Of a DNA stretch of 64,000 nucleotides, positions 20,051-30,985 are shown one piece after another. Positions within the stretch are counted from its first letter, which is position 1. The number at the start of each line of letters is the position of its first letter. Where the stretch lies: the NCBI GenBank assembly GCA_022414725.1, contig CM039465.1:44558700-44622699 (forward strand), in the 5' to 3' direction. The translations under genes were made by a program, and so were the position numbers. Below the pieces are notes generated by a model. That model ran no database searches, was not told the origin of the DNA, and was given only the letters and a program-made list of their open reading frames with translations. Source of the DNA: Microglena sp. YARC (lineage: Eukaryota > Chlorophyta > Chlorophyceae > Chlamydomonadales > Chlamydomonadaceae).

Positions 20051-20277
20051 GTCCTTTTATTCTCATTCAGATTTGTTGATGGAAGTGAATGCCCCCAGTA
20101 GTTATACTCCGTTTGGGGCTTCGAACCCCCCCGCCATGGCGTGTGGGGGGTGGGGGGTGTGAGGATCCCCCCGTGTCCTGTTGAGGGGGGTGGGTGGCCA
20201 TGGAACGACAAGACATAATCCCCCGCCGTGCGTGTGTGCGGGGGCGCCTATCATCACGGTGAGAGAGCCTGATGATG

Positions 20278-21150
20278 GACACTCAACGAACTAACGAACG
20301 AGTACAATGATGATGCGGTCGGTCGGTCGGTCGGTCGCTCACACACGGCAACCAACAACCACCTGATTCCTTCACCAATCTGAACTACAAATGTGACAGA
20401 TGTGACAGATGCGACAGTTATTTTACCAAACTATAAATTGACATATGGCATACTATATTTGTCAAGGAGGTCTATCAGATAATAGTTATGTCTATAACCT
20501 GTCACATTTGTCACATTGTCACAATTGTCTATCTTCATCGATAAGACGATCTTCCTGAACACACACACCTGATTCCCCCCTTTCCCACCATCTAGTTGTC
20601 TAGCAGAAGTCTGAGACATCCAGCCTCCGCCTATCACTACGACAGAGAGGGTATGTTTCCTTAATTTTGTTATTTCTGGTTATTTGGGGAGGGGGGAATA
20701 GCTCTACACACAAGCACTTCTCTGCTTTAAGTTGCCGTGAAATGTCATATGTGAGCGTGCACGAGTATGCAAAAGTCCCCATACAGTCTGATACAGAAAT
20801 TACTGTGTGAGAATGGACACTCAACGAACTAACAAACGAGTACAATGATGATGGATGATGCGGTCGGTCGGTCGCTCACACACTGCAAATGCGGCAACCA
20901 ACAACCACCTGATTCCTTCACCAATCTGAAATACAAATGTGACAGATGTGACAGATGCGACAGTTATTTTACCAAACTATAAATTGACATATGGCATACT
21001 ATATTTGTTAAGGAGGTCTATCAGATAATAGTTATGTCTATAACCTGTCACATTTGTCACATTGTCACAATTGTCAATCTTCATCTCTGTAAAATCATAC
21101 TCCCATGTCATCAATATCATCACCAAGTAGCGATAAGACGATCTTCCTGA
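20278..21150. repeat. About 290-bp direct repeat, each copy with a MITE-like foldback
   Basis: The segment from GGACACTCAACGAACTAAC at 20278 to about 20560 is repeated from 20815 to about 21150. Each contains an inverted-repeat core, with ends of the form ACAAATGTGACAGATGTGAC, at 20387-20528 and 20933-21074. A third, inverted core is at 36674-36812. GGTC microsatellites and short frames fill the rest. No gene is seen between the primase fragment and the LINE. Confidence 0.75.
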
Positions 21151-21154
21151 GTAC

Positions 21155-22205
21155 ACATTACATTACATTACATGTTAAAGTCTACTTGACACCGCGAGGG
21201 TGTATGAGACTCTGTGCTTTAAACAAAAAGAAAAAGCACCCACAAAGCAAAAAACCCCATTACATCAGGGGTGTGTCGAGGACAAACAAACCAAACTCCC
21301 AACCACCGTTTTGGTGGCGTAGGTATTAAACCCCTTAGAGCAGGACCCAGATCTCAACCACTTACAGTGGCGGAGGTAAGAAGCTAACAAATGAGAAGTC
21401 TCAAGAAGAAAAAAAAGGGATAATAAATTACGGTGCCACTAAGCAGTCCAGGGCTTCCTGTCTTGCTCTTCTACAAGTAGAAAGATAGTCGGCTAGGTTG
21501 CTCCAAAAAGACTTAGTGCCATTTCCATTCATAAAGGTTCTGAATGTGGAATCGCAGAATTCCACATTCCATACGGTTAAGTCGGTATCCTCATGGACAT
21601 GCCTATAAATATCTGTAAACAGATTCTGGTAGCGGAGGCGAATATCATTATAAAAAGGGCACTCAAACATATGCATTTCATCCTCAGTTTTTTGGAACCC
21701 ACACATTTGACAGTGTCTCATTGAGCGAGGGATGTGTGCTCTATCCACCACCCTCATTCTTTCTGTGTTCAGCCAATGGGAACCCATTCTAAACTGTGCT
21801 ATAGAACGAATCTGATCCTGCTTATGTAAGGCGGATGTAAAGGGAATCAAGCCATTCTCATCATTGCTGTTGGCTGCGAACCATTTTTGGTATCGGAGGC
21901 GTTTAAAGCCAACCCTTCTCTCATCAGGGATGTCTCTAACTGCATTGGTGTCACTTGGGTACTTAAACCTCCATGACTCAAAAACTTCAGACATAATACC
22001 TTCGACATCGACAGCCTCCAAAATGTTGATGTTTTTACTGGATCTTAGCTTGTGGAGAGCACAACGCAAGTCATGAACCCAGCCAGTGTTGGAGTCAAAA
22101 GATTCCTCAAGAGCCATTCTAATGAGATCCTCAGGTTCTTTATGTATGGTCTTGTTCCAGAAGCGCAAAGCTTGTTTAAGCCAAGCAAAACACAACGGGG
22201 TTCTA
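21155..22205 (-). mobile_element. 5'-truncated LINE fragment at the 3' end of the TVpol/SF3 gene
   Basis: About 260 codons (21428-22205, minus strand) encode the end of a LINE ORF2: L-K-Q-A-L-R-F-W-N-K near the start, D-E-R-R-V-G-F-K-R-L-R-Y-Q-K-W-F in the middle, and the C-x2-C-x9-H-x3-C cluster. A 3' UTR and ATTACATTACATTACATG tail follow, the complement of (TGTAA)n. The first LINE codons overlap the last bases and TAG stop of the replication gene, so the insertion probably removed that gene's natural end. It is nearly identical to the shorter copy at 13414-14126, indicating recent activity. Confidence 0.85.
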
Positions 22206-24458
22206 GACACGAACTTGAATCCCCCCCTCCTGACGCATTCGATCCGCTACTGCCCCCATTTTCTCCAACCTTCCCCTCAATCCGCGCGTTTTCATCTTTT
22301 TATCCTTTGCAAACTCGTTGACATCAGCCACCGTCACGACGTCTGCAAGGTCCTTTGTTATCTTGAAGTGCGCATTGATCAGCGAGAGCTCGTCGCCCTC
22401 ATCCATCCTGAGCTTCTCTGTGTCCCGACTGACGACATCAGATATCTGGAGTGGCTGCTCTTGATCGAAGGCATCTATCACGAGCCATATGAACGCATCC
22501 CTCACGTCCTCCCGGGCGCAGAATCCGTCCTTGAGCGAGGGGTCTGCAGGCCTGAAGAACTTCAACCACTTTGCCTCATCTACGTCCTTAGGATTGACGA
22601 ACTTGTGCGGGAACTCTATAACAACCACCGTGTCCAGAGCATCCACTGCTGAAATCTCTGGGAGGTCATTCAGGTTCATGAATAATTGTGAAGCGCTCTT
22701 GAGCGCCCTCTCGTTCTCGTACAACTGGCGTGCCTTCAGGACGTCGCCTCCAGATTGAAATTTCTTGATGAGCCCACCGTCCAGCTTGATGTGCTTGTTC
22801 CCTGGATCCACCTTGATTTCATTGGTGTACGTCTGCCTCGTGAACTCACACTCGATCATCCAACCCTGCGACTTGACGTCGTTCGTAAAGTTGTTGAGCA
22901 TGAGGACGCTTGAATCTATCGTGTTGACATACTGACCCCAGGCCCTCTCATTCAGCGCCTGCAACAGGCCCTTTCCTGAGTTGCGCTCCCCGATCATCAT
23001 CCCCCAGTTCTTGTCCCCGTGCTTCCCTGCCATCGCGCGGGCAATCATCTTAAGGTATGTCTTGACCCTCCCCTCTTCCCCCAGAGTCGATACGAGCACC
23101 TTCTCCTTGACGTGTTCCAATAATTCGTCAGTCGGCCTCTCGCTTGGAAAGTCCCTGTCGATGACAATGACGGGCATGACTTCCGGCCTCTCCGAGAAGG
23201 GGGCGAATGACTTGTCCCGGAACCTGAAAACGCCATTTCGGAAGCATAGGACTCCCAGGTTTGACTCCCATATCTTTTTTACAAAGTTGTCGTCGACCGG
23301 GATGTAGTGCTTGGCCGTCTTCACAATGTTGATAGCCTTTGTGTACAAGCAGCTGTACTTCCTTGAAGTCCCAGATTCGTCGACAAACTTAATGTTCGCC
23401 ATTTGACACGCCGTGAACATGAAGGATTCGACGACATCCTTGTCATTGGTCCAAACGTCTCCATGTTTTCCAAAGACGACCCTTTTGGACTTGACCAGCT
23501 TCCCTCTCAAATCCTTGAGCAGTATCTTTGCTGCAACGTCGTCTCCTCCTGCGTACCTAGGTGCATGTACGGGTGCGCCCATGTACGCAGATGCCGGTAC
23601 GTCCAGCATATCGATCGTCATGTCCTTAATCTTGATTTGAAGCCTGTATCCCGTCCTGTCCCACACGTAATCTGACGCCTCATCGAGCATCTCCTGCGTG
23701 ACCCCTCCATCCTTGGAGTCTGCAAACTCCTTTTTCTTCTCGACCATTGCTCCGTCAAATACCAGCACACCGACTTTGAACAATTTTTTGTCGAGGTATT
23801 CTAGCATCGCCATGAGGCACTCGTTCTCCAAATCGCATAGCATGAGGTTCACAGCCGATGCATATGTGTTCCTGTCCTTGCGCGCAATATCTATGTAAAA
23901 CTCGTCCGCGCCTCCCGGAGCCATGATCTCATCCCTGGCCTGATTCATCTCATTCTGAAAGTCGCGCAGCCATACTGAATCCTGATGCGTGTATACGGCA
24001 GTCTTGCTTCCATTCATGACGGATAGGACAGCCGTCTTCCCCTGCACCGCGTCCGCATCGATGTCGCCTAGGACCTCCGTCCGGTTTCCACAGAAATGAT
24101 CGAGGAGCGGACATGCCACCCCCCGTTTCCTGCAGCGTTGCGAGAATAGCGTGGGGTGACAGTTGACAAAATCGAGGTCGACATAAAACGGGTGCGCCAC
24201 CGCGTTCCTGACCTCCCGCATGACACACTACATAGAAAGCCCGCGTTTCGCAAACAGCCTCCCCCTTCCGTGTTTATTCTTTGCGTATTCCACGTGGACC
24301 GAGTCTCCGTCAGCTGCAGCAAAGTATCGTTGGATGGTGTCTAGAGATTTTGACTTGTCCTTATCCTTTCGGAAGTCCCACGACTCCCAGTGCTCCATGA
24401 CATGTTCGAGTGCGCCGCGCGAAAAGCGTTCAGTGAGACTGCAAGCTATCATCTTCAC
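22203..24458 (-). pseudogene. TVpol-like DNA polymerase/SF3 helicase fusion, one in-frame TAG
   Basis: Reading from 24458, 76 codons end at a TAG (24228-24230); the same frame then continues for 672 residues. Across the stop the order G-R-G-R-L-F-A-K-R-G-L-S-M, stop, C-V-M-R-E-V-R-N-A-V follows the pattern of related viral proteins, where a Gln is usual at that spot. The polymerase-like region has Y-V-D-L-D-F-V-N-C-H-P (near 13 of the 672) and L-V-F-D-G-A-M-V (near 150). The SF3 helicase has Walker A G-E-R-N-S-G-K-G (near 410), the Walker B-like M-I-E-C-E-F, F-Q-S-G-G-D, and motif C F-M-N-L-N-D-L-P. The C-terminus is cut by the LINE at 22205. The combination suggests TVpol, known from virophages and polinton-like viruses; the assignment is by motif. 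Confidence 0.75.
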
Positions 24459-24538
24459 TCGATTATCGATGCTGCTGCTGTTGGATTTTCAATATTTTTT
24501 CATAAAAAACGGATGAATGGGAATGTTTTCCCCCCTCC

Positions 24539-24554
24539 GTTTACACTCGTTTTT
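24539..24554 (-). promoter_or_regulatory. Promoter-like motif GTTTACACTCGTTTTT
   Basis: An exact copy lies 81 bp upstream of the first ATG of the TVpol/SF3 gene, with the CCCCCCTCC context also found at 36,377. This supports 24458, not 24221, as the true gene start. Confidence 0.65.
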
Positions 24555-24852
24555 AGAAAACCGCCGCCGCAGCCTCCGTGGTGTCTTGTGGAAACAGATG
24601 GACGAATGGGGGGGCATGCGCAAGCCGCCGTGGCACATGCGGCCTCTTGTGTCCTCCTATACATTCGACAGTGTTCCGCCGTTTGCGTGTGTCCTCCGAT
24701 GGACCAGTCAGATCCTAGGACACGTGTTTCCGCGAGTCCGCATCTGAATTCCCCTGCCCCACTCCGTGGGTCCCGCGATTGATTGATTGTTTATAAAGTA
24801 TAGCTTTCCACTTGTTGTCTCAAACAGGCTTAAGACGGGCACCGAGGACTAC
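24555..24852. other. Intergenic EVE repeats
   Basis: This stretch holds a GCCGCCGTGG copy near 24,627, the TACATTCGACAGTGTTCCGC unit near 24,658, and the CCCAC-TCC-GTGGG hairpin at 24758-24770 without the following palindrome. No gene is seen. Confidence 0.5.
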
Positions 24853-25428
24853 TTACTTTGGCCTTGCTACGGCCAGTAAGACCTTGCCCCCTAACCTGCT
24901 CCCGGTCATGGCGTAGAAAACGAATGACCACCCCCTTGTGAGAATTAGGTGCGCTCCTCCCAAACGGTGCGCATCATCATGCGAGTCGATGAGTGTGTAC
25001 CTTGCAGCACCGGGTGTGTGTGACAAAATGTTGACTGCCTCCTTCAGCATCTCAAAGACCGACGCTGTATAAATTGATCCGTTTGGTAAATGTAGGCAAT
25101 GCAACCATACTGCGTTGCACTCCCATATATCGTCATCGAATGTAACATGGTCCACGTACTTGAAGCGAAGTCTTGGCTCGATACTAGAGATGTTGCACCA
25201 CAGCCTATCGGCTCCCGGCCTCAACCAACCTCGTAGACGCGGCATTTGCTTGCGCTCACCACGGAATTCGATCATAAGGCGGTCTTGATTCCGACTTGAT
25301 TCCGACACGCTATCCTGCTTTTGCTGATCTGAAGAAGCACTTGGGGGCTTGCAAGAGTTGTCTTCGAGCTTCGCTGGACTGTACTTAGGCGTGGCCAAGG
25401 CCCCCTTAAAAGTATTGAGTGTATCCAT
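24853..25428 (-). CDS. Hypothetical EVE protein
   Basis: This encodes 191 residues, an intact frame with the promoter-like motif TTTCTTACACTCGTTTTTTT starting 31 bp upstream of the ATG. The N-terminal 50 residues are Ser/Gln-rich and probably disordered. The rest is a compact domain with W-L-R-P-G-A-D-R-L-W, D-D-D-I-W-E-C-N-A-V-W-L-H-C-L and Y-T-L-I-D-S-H-D-D-A-H-R-L-G-G-A-H-L. I recognise no family. The shared promoter and intact frame make a real gene likely. Confidence 0.55.
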   Translation of the reverse strand: MDTLNTFKGALATPKYSPAKLEDNSCKPPSASSDQQKQDSVSESSRNQDRLMIEFRGERKQMPRLRGWLRPGADRLWCNISSIEPRLRFKYVDHVTFDDDIWECNAVWLHCLHLPNGSIYTASVFEMLKEAVNILSHTPGAARYTLIDSHDDAHRLGGAHLILTRGWSFVFYAMTGSRLGGKVLLAVARPK

Positions 25429-25458
25429 TGTACATCTGTAATCTGTACGGATTTTGCG

Positions 25459-25477
25459 TTTCTTACACTCGTTTTTT
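25459..25477 (-). promoter_or_regulatory. Promoter-like motif, variant GTTTCTTACACTCGTTTTT
   Basis: This copy has a small change in the GTTTACAC part. The flanking GGATTTTGCG and GCGCACACGAAACCCTTGTC segments match 19,300-19,355. It is the closest of the set to its start codon (31 bp). Confidence 0.6.
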
Positions 25478-25560
25478 TGAGGCGCACACGAAACCCTTGT
25501 CGTCGACTAAATCCGCATTATGACGCGCGTCCCAACTCTCTATCAAGGCGTAATCCAAGG

Positions 25561-25681
25561 TGTTTTCGCGCGCCTCGAAGCTTCACACGAGTCCTCAACT
25601 GAATTCCCCTGCCCCACTCCGTGGGTCCCGCGATTCATCTTTCATACTCCCGACATAGTTGTCAATCAGAAGTCTGCTTGA
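25561..25681 (+). promoter_or_regulatory. Bipartite hairpin/palindrome intergenic element
   Basis: The hairpin CCCAC-TCC-GTGGG (25613-25625) is followed by TCAATCAGAAGTCTGCTTGA (25662-25681). The first 85 bp are nearly the same as 6,602-6,687. Confidence 0.6.
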
Positions 25682-26636
25682 GACGACACGTGTCCCCATG
25701 CGCATCGAACCACGAGTGTAAACAAGTCATATCCGACACGTGTCCCCATGCGCCTCGAAAAATACGAACCCTACTTGACGCACCCAGGCCAAGCCACACA
25801 CACCCCAGCCATGTCAATCTTAACCAAGTACCGAAGTACTCCAATTCTTCTCTCACGAACTCAGTGTGTTCGGGAGTATCCAGCGAACTCCGAAAGCTAA
25901 TTCCGAGGGTGAACTCAGTGTGTTAGGGAGCATCCAGCGAACTCCGAAAGCTAATTCCGAGGGTGAGTTCAATAGTAGCAGTCATCGAGATCTAGTCATG
26001 GTTACTTTCATTGCTGCTATTATTTGCGAGGCTTGCTAGCTCTATGTCTCCACCTGCGAAAGCATTATCCAGTCATGGTTACTTTCATTGCTGCTAGTAT
26101 TTGCGAGGCTTGCTAGCTCTATGTCTCCACCTGCGAAAGCATTATCCAGTCATGGTTACTTTCATTGCTGCTAGTATTTGCGAGGCTTGCTAGCTCTATG
26201 GCTCTACCTGCGAAAGCATTATCCAGTCATGGTTACTTTCATTGCTGCTAGTATTTGCGAGGCTTGCTAGCTCTATGGCTCTACCTGCGAAAGCATTATC
26301 CAGTCATGGTTACTTTCATTGCTGCTAGTATTTGCGAGGCTTGCTAGCTCTATGGCTCTACCTGCGAAAGCATTATCCAGTCATGGTTACTTTCATTGCT
26401 GCTAGTATTTGCGCTGGCTTGCTAGCTCTATGGCTCCACCTACCTGCGAAAGCATTATCCAGTCATGGTTACTTTCATTGCTGCTAGTATTTGCGAAGTT
26501 CGCGTTTGGATTGCGCTGGCTTGCTATCTCTATGGCTCCACTGCGAAAGCATTATCCAGTAATTGATTGCGAAGATTGTGCTGGCTGCGAAAGCATGAGC
26601 TGACCAAACATCCACCCATGTTCGCAGGCACTGAAG
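25682..26636. repeat. 56-bp duplication and a 77-79-bp tandem array
   Basis: ACTCAGTGTGTTCGGGAGTA and the 56 bp around it are duplicated at 25,857-25,966. From 25,990 to 26,560, seven units with AGTCATGGTTACTTTCATTG and GCGAGGCTTGCTAGCTCTAT repeat every 77-79 bp; the last units are rearranged. The rest of this stretch holds no gene. Confidence 0.85.
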
Positions 26637-26909
26637 ATGGCTATGAAGAAGAAAGGGTCTATCAAGATTCGGCTCCGAACTGAAAGGTGTATGGAGTTCG
26701 AGTATGTAGGAAGTTTGCCGTACATAAAGCATGGCAACTTTTGCATCATCGACGAGGATGGTGGCGAGGATGTCTACAGAGAAGGGGTTCGACTGCGAAA
26801 TTTGAAGCACTCGTCATCTCCATATTTTCGTGTCCTAATTCTGGAGATGTTTGGTATGCCTCTCCCTTTGCTGGTGAATTGCAGGGATTGCCCTGCAAAT
26901 GCAGTTTGA
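26637..26909 (+). CDS. Possible small gene or exon, unknown
   Basis: This encodes 90 residues opening M-A-M-K-K-K-G-S-I-K-I-R-L. The segment with M-E-F-E-Y-V-G-S-L-P-Y-I-K and I-I-D-E-D-G-G-E-D-V-Y looks like folded protein rather than repeat translation. The C-terminal ten residues look like read-through into non-coding DNA. A GCAG precedes the ATG by eleven bases, so it could be an exon. No family is recognised. A GGAGAT microsatellite follows at 27,004-27,041, and nothing is seen from there to 27,388. Confidence 0.35.
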   Translation: MAMKKKGSIKIRLRTERCMEFEYVGSLPYIKHGNFCIIDEDGGEDVYREGVRLRNLKHSSSPYFRVLILEMFGMPLPLLVNCRDCPANAV

Positions 26910-27388
26910 CAGTCGATCACTCGACTACATTCGTAGCCTATAACTGTGGTGTATGCCCACTTAGCATGGCGGCGGGTGGGGCTGGAGGTTGATGAGGTGG
27001 GGGATGGAGATGGAGATGGAGATGGAGATGGAGATGGAGATCTATTGATTGAGAGCTATTGTAACCAGTTGCATCCGCCCACTCTTCTCCTTGTCCCACT
27101 CATTGTCCCTGTGACACTCCAGGTATTTTGTCTTTTGTCTTTTTGAATTTGTATGAGACGTTCTGGAGGCTCTAAATTCTGAGTAGACATTTTTAAAAAT
27201 CCGCCCGGAGGAAGGAACGCCCATTACATGCATAATCGTCCGCACTGCGTGTATACCTTGGGCGAGAAGGGAGTAGTGGGACACTTTGTATTTCATGCTA
27301 AAGTGTGCTTAAGGAAATGTGGTGCATGATTTTATCACCAAAAGAATAAGAGAGGATCTTAACATCATCATTATAATGCAAACATAGA

Positions 27389-27959
27389 ATGGGTGATGCA
27401 AATCATCCTTTACCTGTTCTACAAAATAGTGCATGTACCCCCAATGACAGTAACCACATCGTCAATAATGTGCTCCATTATGTAAACAAATGCACAAGTA
27501 AGGTATTAATCATTGTATTTCCAGAGTGTGGCAGCGGATATCATGAGTGGAATGTGTTAATAGCCCTCATTCAAACCGGTTATAACATCAATACAGCGAT
27601 TTTCATGGATAGCCATATCGATCCCCCATTCGGTGGACGAGTGGCTTAGGCTGTCTCAAGTGCACCATGTCGAGACAAAAGTTGTTGACTCGTACGTAGC
27701 GCTAGAGCATTGGACGAAGCAGCAAACCTTCCCAAACAAAGTGTTTGTAATTTACATCAATGGTGGGCTGAAGTTCGGTGAGTCGTATTGTGCCAAACAC
27801 GGATCCCCTGCATGTCTCACTGCGGCGGCACAATTCTGGAAGTGGTGTGACCAGAACGCATCTAACCAACTCACAATTAATTTCATTGGACGAGACATGC
27901 GACACCCTGCCGATTGCAAGTCATGGACTGAATTGGCTAACACGTTCACTAAACTGTGA
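27389..27959 (+). pseudogene. Unknown gene with one frameshift
   Basis: Two frames follow one another. The first (27389-27649) has V-L-I-I-V-F-P-E-C-G-S-G-Y-H-E-W-N-V-L and A-I-F-M-D-S-H-I. The second (open through 27959) continues V-D-E-W-L-R-L-S-Q-V-H-H-V and K-V-F-V-I-Y-I-N-G-G-L-K-F-G. The frame changes between about 27,609 and 27,648. The alternating strand-and-helix pattern suggests a Rossmann-like enzyme fold, but no motif identifies it. This is probably one gene of about 185-190 residues with a single indel. Confidence 0.5.
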
Positions 27960-28063
27960 TATACATTTTGATCTGGTCGTTGACAGGGTTGATCCTATCC
28001 GGTATGATAATTAAATCAGGCCAAAAAGCATAAGGCGATGATAATTCTTAAAGAAAAACTAAG

Positions 28064-28387
28064 ATGAACGCTTGTCGCTTGGTTATTCAGGCATCTACTC
28101 ACCCCGTGTCTGATATAGATAGAGTTGTTTCGCGTCAAGACTGCTACATACATGTCGATCTGAACAGGGAGATATGTGAAGACTTCAACGAAATACAAGT
28201 TGATTTACCTTACATGCAAACAACTAGAGAACCAGGGAGATTGCTGGTGTTCAAAGAAAATGATTTCTTGCATGCAATTAATAACATGAGTCAAACGCGT
28301 CCACATAGTATCGAAACAGCCCTCCGATTTGCTAACCTATTCGGACTACATTCAACTGAGCTGCACTTTCTTAGAATTTGCAGTAAA
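28064..28387 (+). pseudogene. Unknown gene truncated by the right 7.45-kb element
   Basis: The frame opens M-N-A-C-R-L-V-I-Q-A and runs 108 codons to L-R-I-C-S-K, where the element begins at 28388; the remaining codons up to 28444 are element sequence. Beyond the far end of the element (35842) the frame would continue for only eight codons to a TGA. The family is not recognised. The segment D-F-L-H-A-I-N-N-M looks like a structured domain. Confidence 0.45.
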
Positions 28388-28784
28388 CGTCGGTATTTAG
28401 GCAGACCTTTGAAATCGTTTGAATCAACTGGTTTGAATCAATGAACCCCTATCAAGCGGTTTTCCCCTTGAATCAGGGTACCTTGAAAACAGTTTGAATC
28501 AGTGATTCAATTCAAGCAGCTTATTCATTGAATCAGACGGAAGTCAATCAAGACAATATCAAACGGAATTCAAGGTGGTCGAAGATATTGCACTTCGAAA
28601 TGTAGCTAAGCTCCCATATGTAGGCTGCCGAGAGGTAGGAAGCTTTGAATCCGAGGCGGGCGAGCGCCTAGCGATAACCGGCACAAATCCGTACCTTGTA
28701 GTACATTAGTTGTGCTTTCATTGGCTAGACAAAAATCTAGGGTGGGGTGTAGGTGCTAGCAAGATGATGGCTGTAATCTCAAGT

Positions 28785-29480
28785 GTCACAACTGGCTATG
28801 TAACCAAGTTGAAGTCTGGCTATGTAACCAAGTTGAAGTCTGGCTACGTAACCAAGTTGAAGTCTGGCTATGTAACCAAGTTGAAGTCTGGCTATGTAAC
28901 CAAGTTGAAGTTGAATGTAGGAGTTTGGAAACAGCCCAAGTAGGGTGTGTGTGCGTGTTTAAGTACTCGCACTTTGGACAATGGTAGGAAAGAAACTTTT
29001 ACAAGAAAGGAAACAAATATAATGCCAGAAAACAAATTGGCATCATATATTTAATTTTCCTGCTGAGGACGGCTTAGCTGGCTCGAAGCTACACAACAAC
29101 CTAATATACAGAGAGACAGCCTAATGGAGCTGGCTGGAAGCTATACAACCTGGCACACAAAGTGAAAGTCTTATGGAGCTGGCTGGAAGCTGTACAACCT
29201 AATGGAGCTGGGTGGAAGCTTTACAACCTGCCACACAAGTGAAAGTCTAATGGAGCTGGCTGGAAGCTCTACAACCTAATGGAGCTGGCTAGAAGCTGTA
29301 CAACCTAATGCAGCTGGCTGGAAGCTGTACAACCTAATGGATCTGGCTAGAAGCTGTACAACCTGTCACACAAAGTGAAAGTCTATTGAAGGTGGCTGGA
29401 AGTTCTACAACCTAAGGAGCTAGCTGGAAGCTGTACAACCCATGGCTGGAAGCTGTACAACCTAATGGAGCTGGCTGGAA
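28785..29480. repeat. Minisatellites of the right element
   Basis: The 30-bp AACTTGGTTACATAGCCAG-type repeat and the irregular roughly 30-bp GGTTGTACAGCTTCCAGCC-type repeat appear here in reverse, matching 17,040-17,760. Confidence 0.85.
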
Positions 29481-29676
29481 GTTAGGTCTAATTCAGTTGT
29501 AGGGAAAGTATTCATCGTTGTGGGTATCGCACAATTGATGAATACAATACAGTGCTCTCGTGGGTATCGCACAAGAAGGCTGTATATTGTCAACTACCAG
29601 GCCCGGCTATTGTCCAAGGTGGTGGAAGGGATAATAGGCCTATCTACTGCTGTGCTTGAAATTTCAAATTAAATTT

Positions 29677-29769
29677 TTGGGTTTTTTGTATGAGGGTTTA
29701 AAGGTACTGCCTGTCCTGGTCAACAAGGACAGGCAGTACCTTTAAAACCCTCATAAACAAAACCCAAAC
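29677..29769. repeat. Long hairpin, right element
   Basis: This is the counterpart of 16777-16868, with arms carrying GAGGGTTTAAAGGTACTGCC and its complement around a short loop. One extra A in the right arm distinguishes it from the left element. Confidence 0.85.
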
Positions 29770-30029
29770 TAAAGTCACCCTATGATTACTGCTCCATGCT
29801 ACTATATATTCAGGGCACTAACATGCCTTAATATCCCATTGGCTAAGCTTGGCACCACATGATGGCAGCTTCCAGGCAGCTCCACTACTGCATATTCGTC
29901 CTTTACTTGCTCCCAACAGCCAGCATTCATGAATGACCTGCAAGGGAAAAACATTAGAATGAGTAAGATAAATGCTGCTTAGAATGTGCTGCACTTATCA
30001 TGTTGGTGACTTAAGTGTGTGCAGAGGGT

Positions 30030-30830
30030 GGTGGATGCATACATGGCTAAACGCATTGACCACCCATTTTGTAGCAAGCAGCCTCAAGGGCGCTTATGCG
30101 GCTACATAATGGGCAGGTGCAGCTAAGCCATATTTTTTATTACTGACATGAATTAATTAAGTTGTTACATGAGGGTGGTTCAGGCATACCATACAAGGCA
30201 AATCGCATCTCCCGCCCATTCTGTAGCAAGCAGCCTCAAGGGCGCTTATCGGGCTACAGTATGGGTAGGTTCAGCTAAGCCATATTATGATATTATTGAT
30301 AAGTAACATGCATTCATTAAGTTGCTACATGAGGGTGGTTCAGGCATACCATACAAGGCAAATCGCATCTCCCGCCCATTCTGTAGCAAGCAGCCTCAAG
30401 GGCGCTTATCGGGCTACAGTATGGGTAGGTTCAGCTAAGCCATATTATGATATTATTGATAAGTAACATGCATTCATTAAGTTGTTACATGAGGGTGGTT
30501 CAGGCATACCATACAAGGCAAATCGCATCTCCCGCCCATTCTGTAGCAAGCAGCCTCAAGGGCGCTTATCGGGCTACAGTATGGGTAGGTTCAGCTAAGC
30601 CATATTCTGATATTATTGATAAGTAACATGCATTAATTAAGTTGTTATATGAGGGTGGTTAAGGCATACCATACAAGGCAAATCGCATCTCCCGCCCATT
30701 CTGTAGCAAGCAGCCTCAAGGGCGCTTATCGGGCTACAGTATGGGTAGGTTCAGCTAAGCCATATTATGATATTATTGATAAGTAACATGCATTCATTAA
30801 GTTGTTACATGAGGGTGGTTCAGGCATGAA
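30030..30830. repeat. 160-bp tandem repeat, right element
   Basis: This is the mirror of 15,725-16,500, about five units. It has private differences, for example CATTCATTAAGTTG in several units where the left copy has the equivalent of CATTAATTAAGTTG. Confidence 0.85.
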
Positions 30831-30862
30831 AGCATAAACTCACCACAACTTCTTGCCAAGTC

Positions 30863-30951
30863 CTAGTTTCGCTCCCCTCGAATCCTCCGAGCGAGCTGCA
30901 AGTGGAAACAGACATCAAAGTTAGTGAATGAGTGAGTGTTTCAAGTAGCTC

Positions 30952-30985
<34 letters not shown>

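Noticed and set aside
24228..24230. UAG-to-Gln recoding as the general code of the host
   Set aside because: Histone H3 copies end in TAG at the expected place, and the other intact genes end in TAA or TGA, so one TAG is not enough evidence.
24853..25428. Assignment of this gene to a known viral family
   Set aside because: No motif was clear enough; left as hypothetical.
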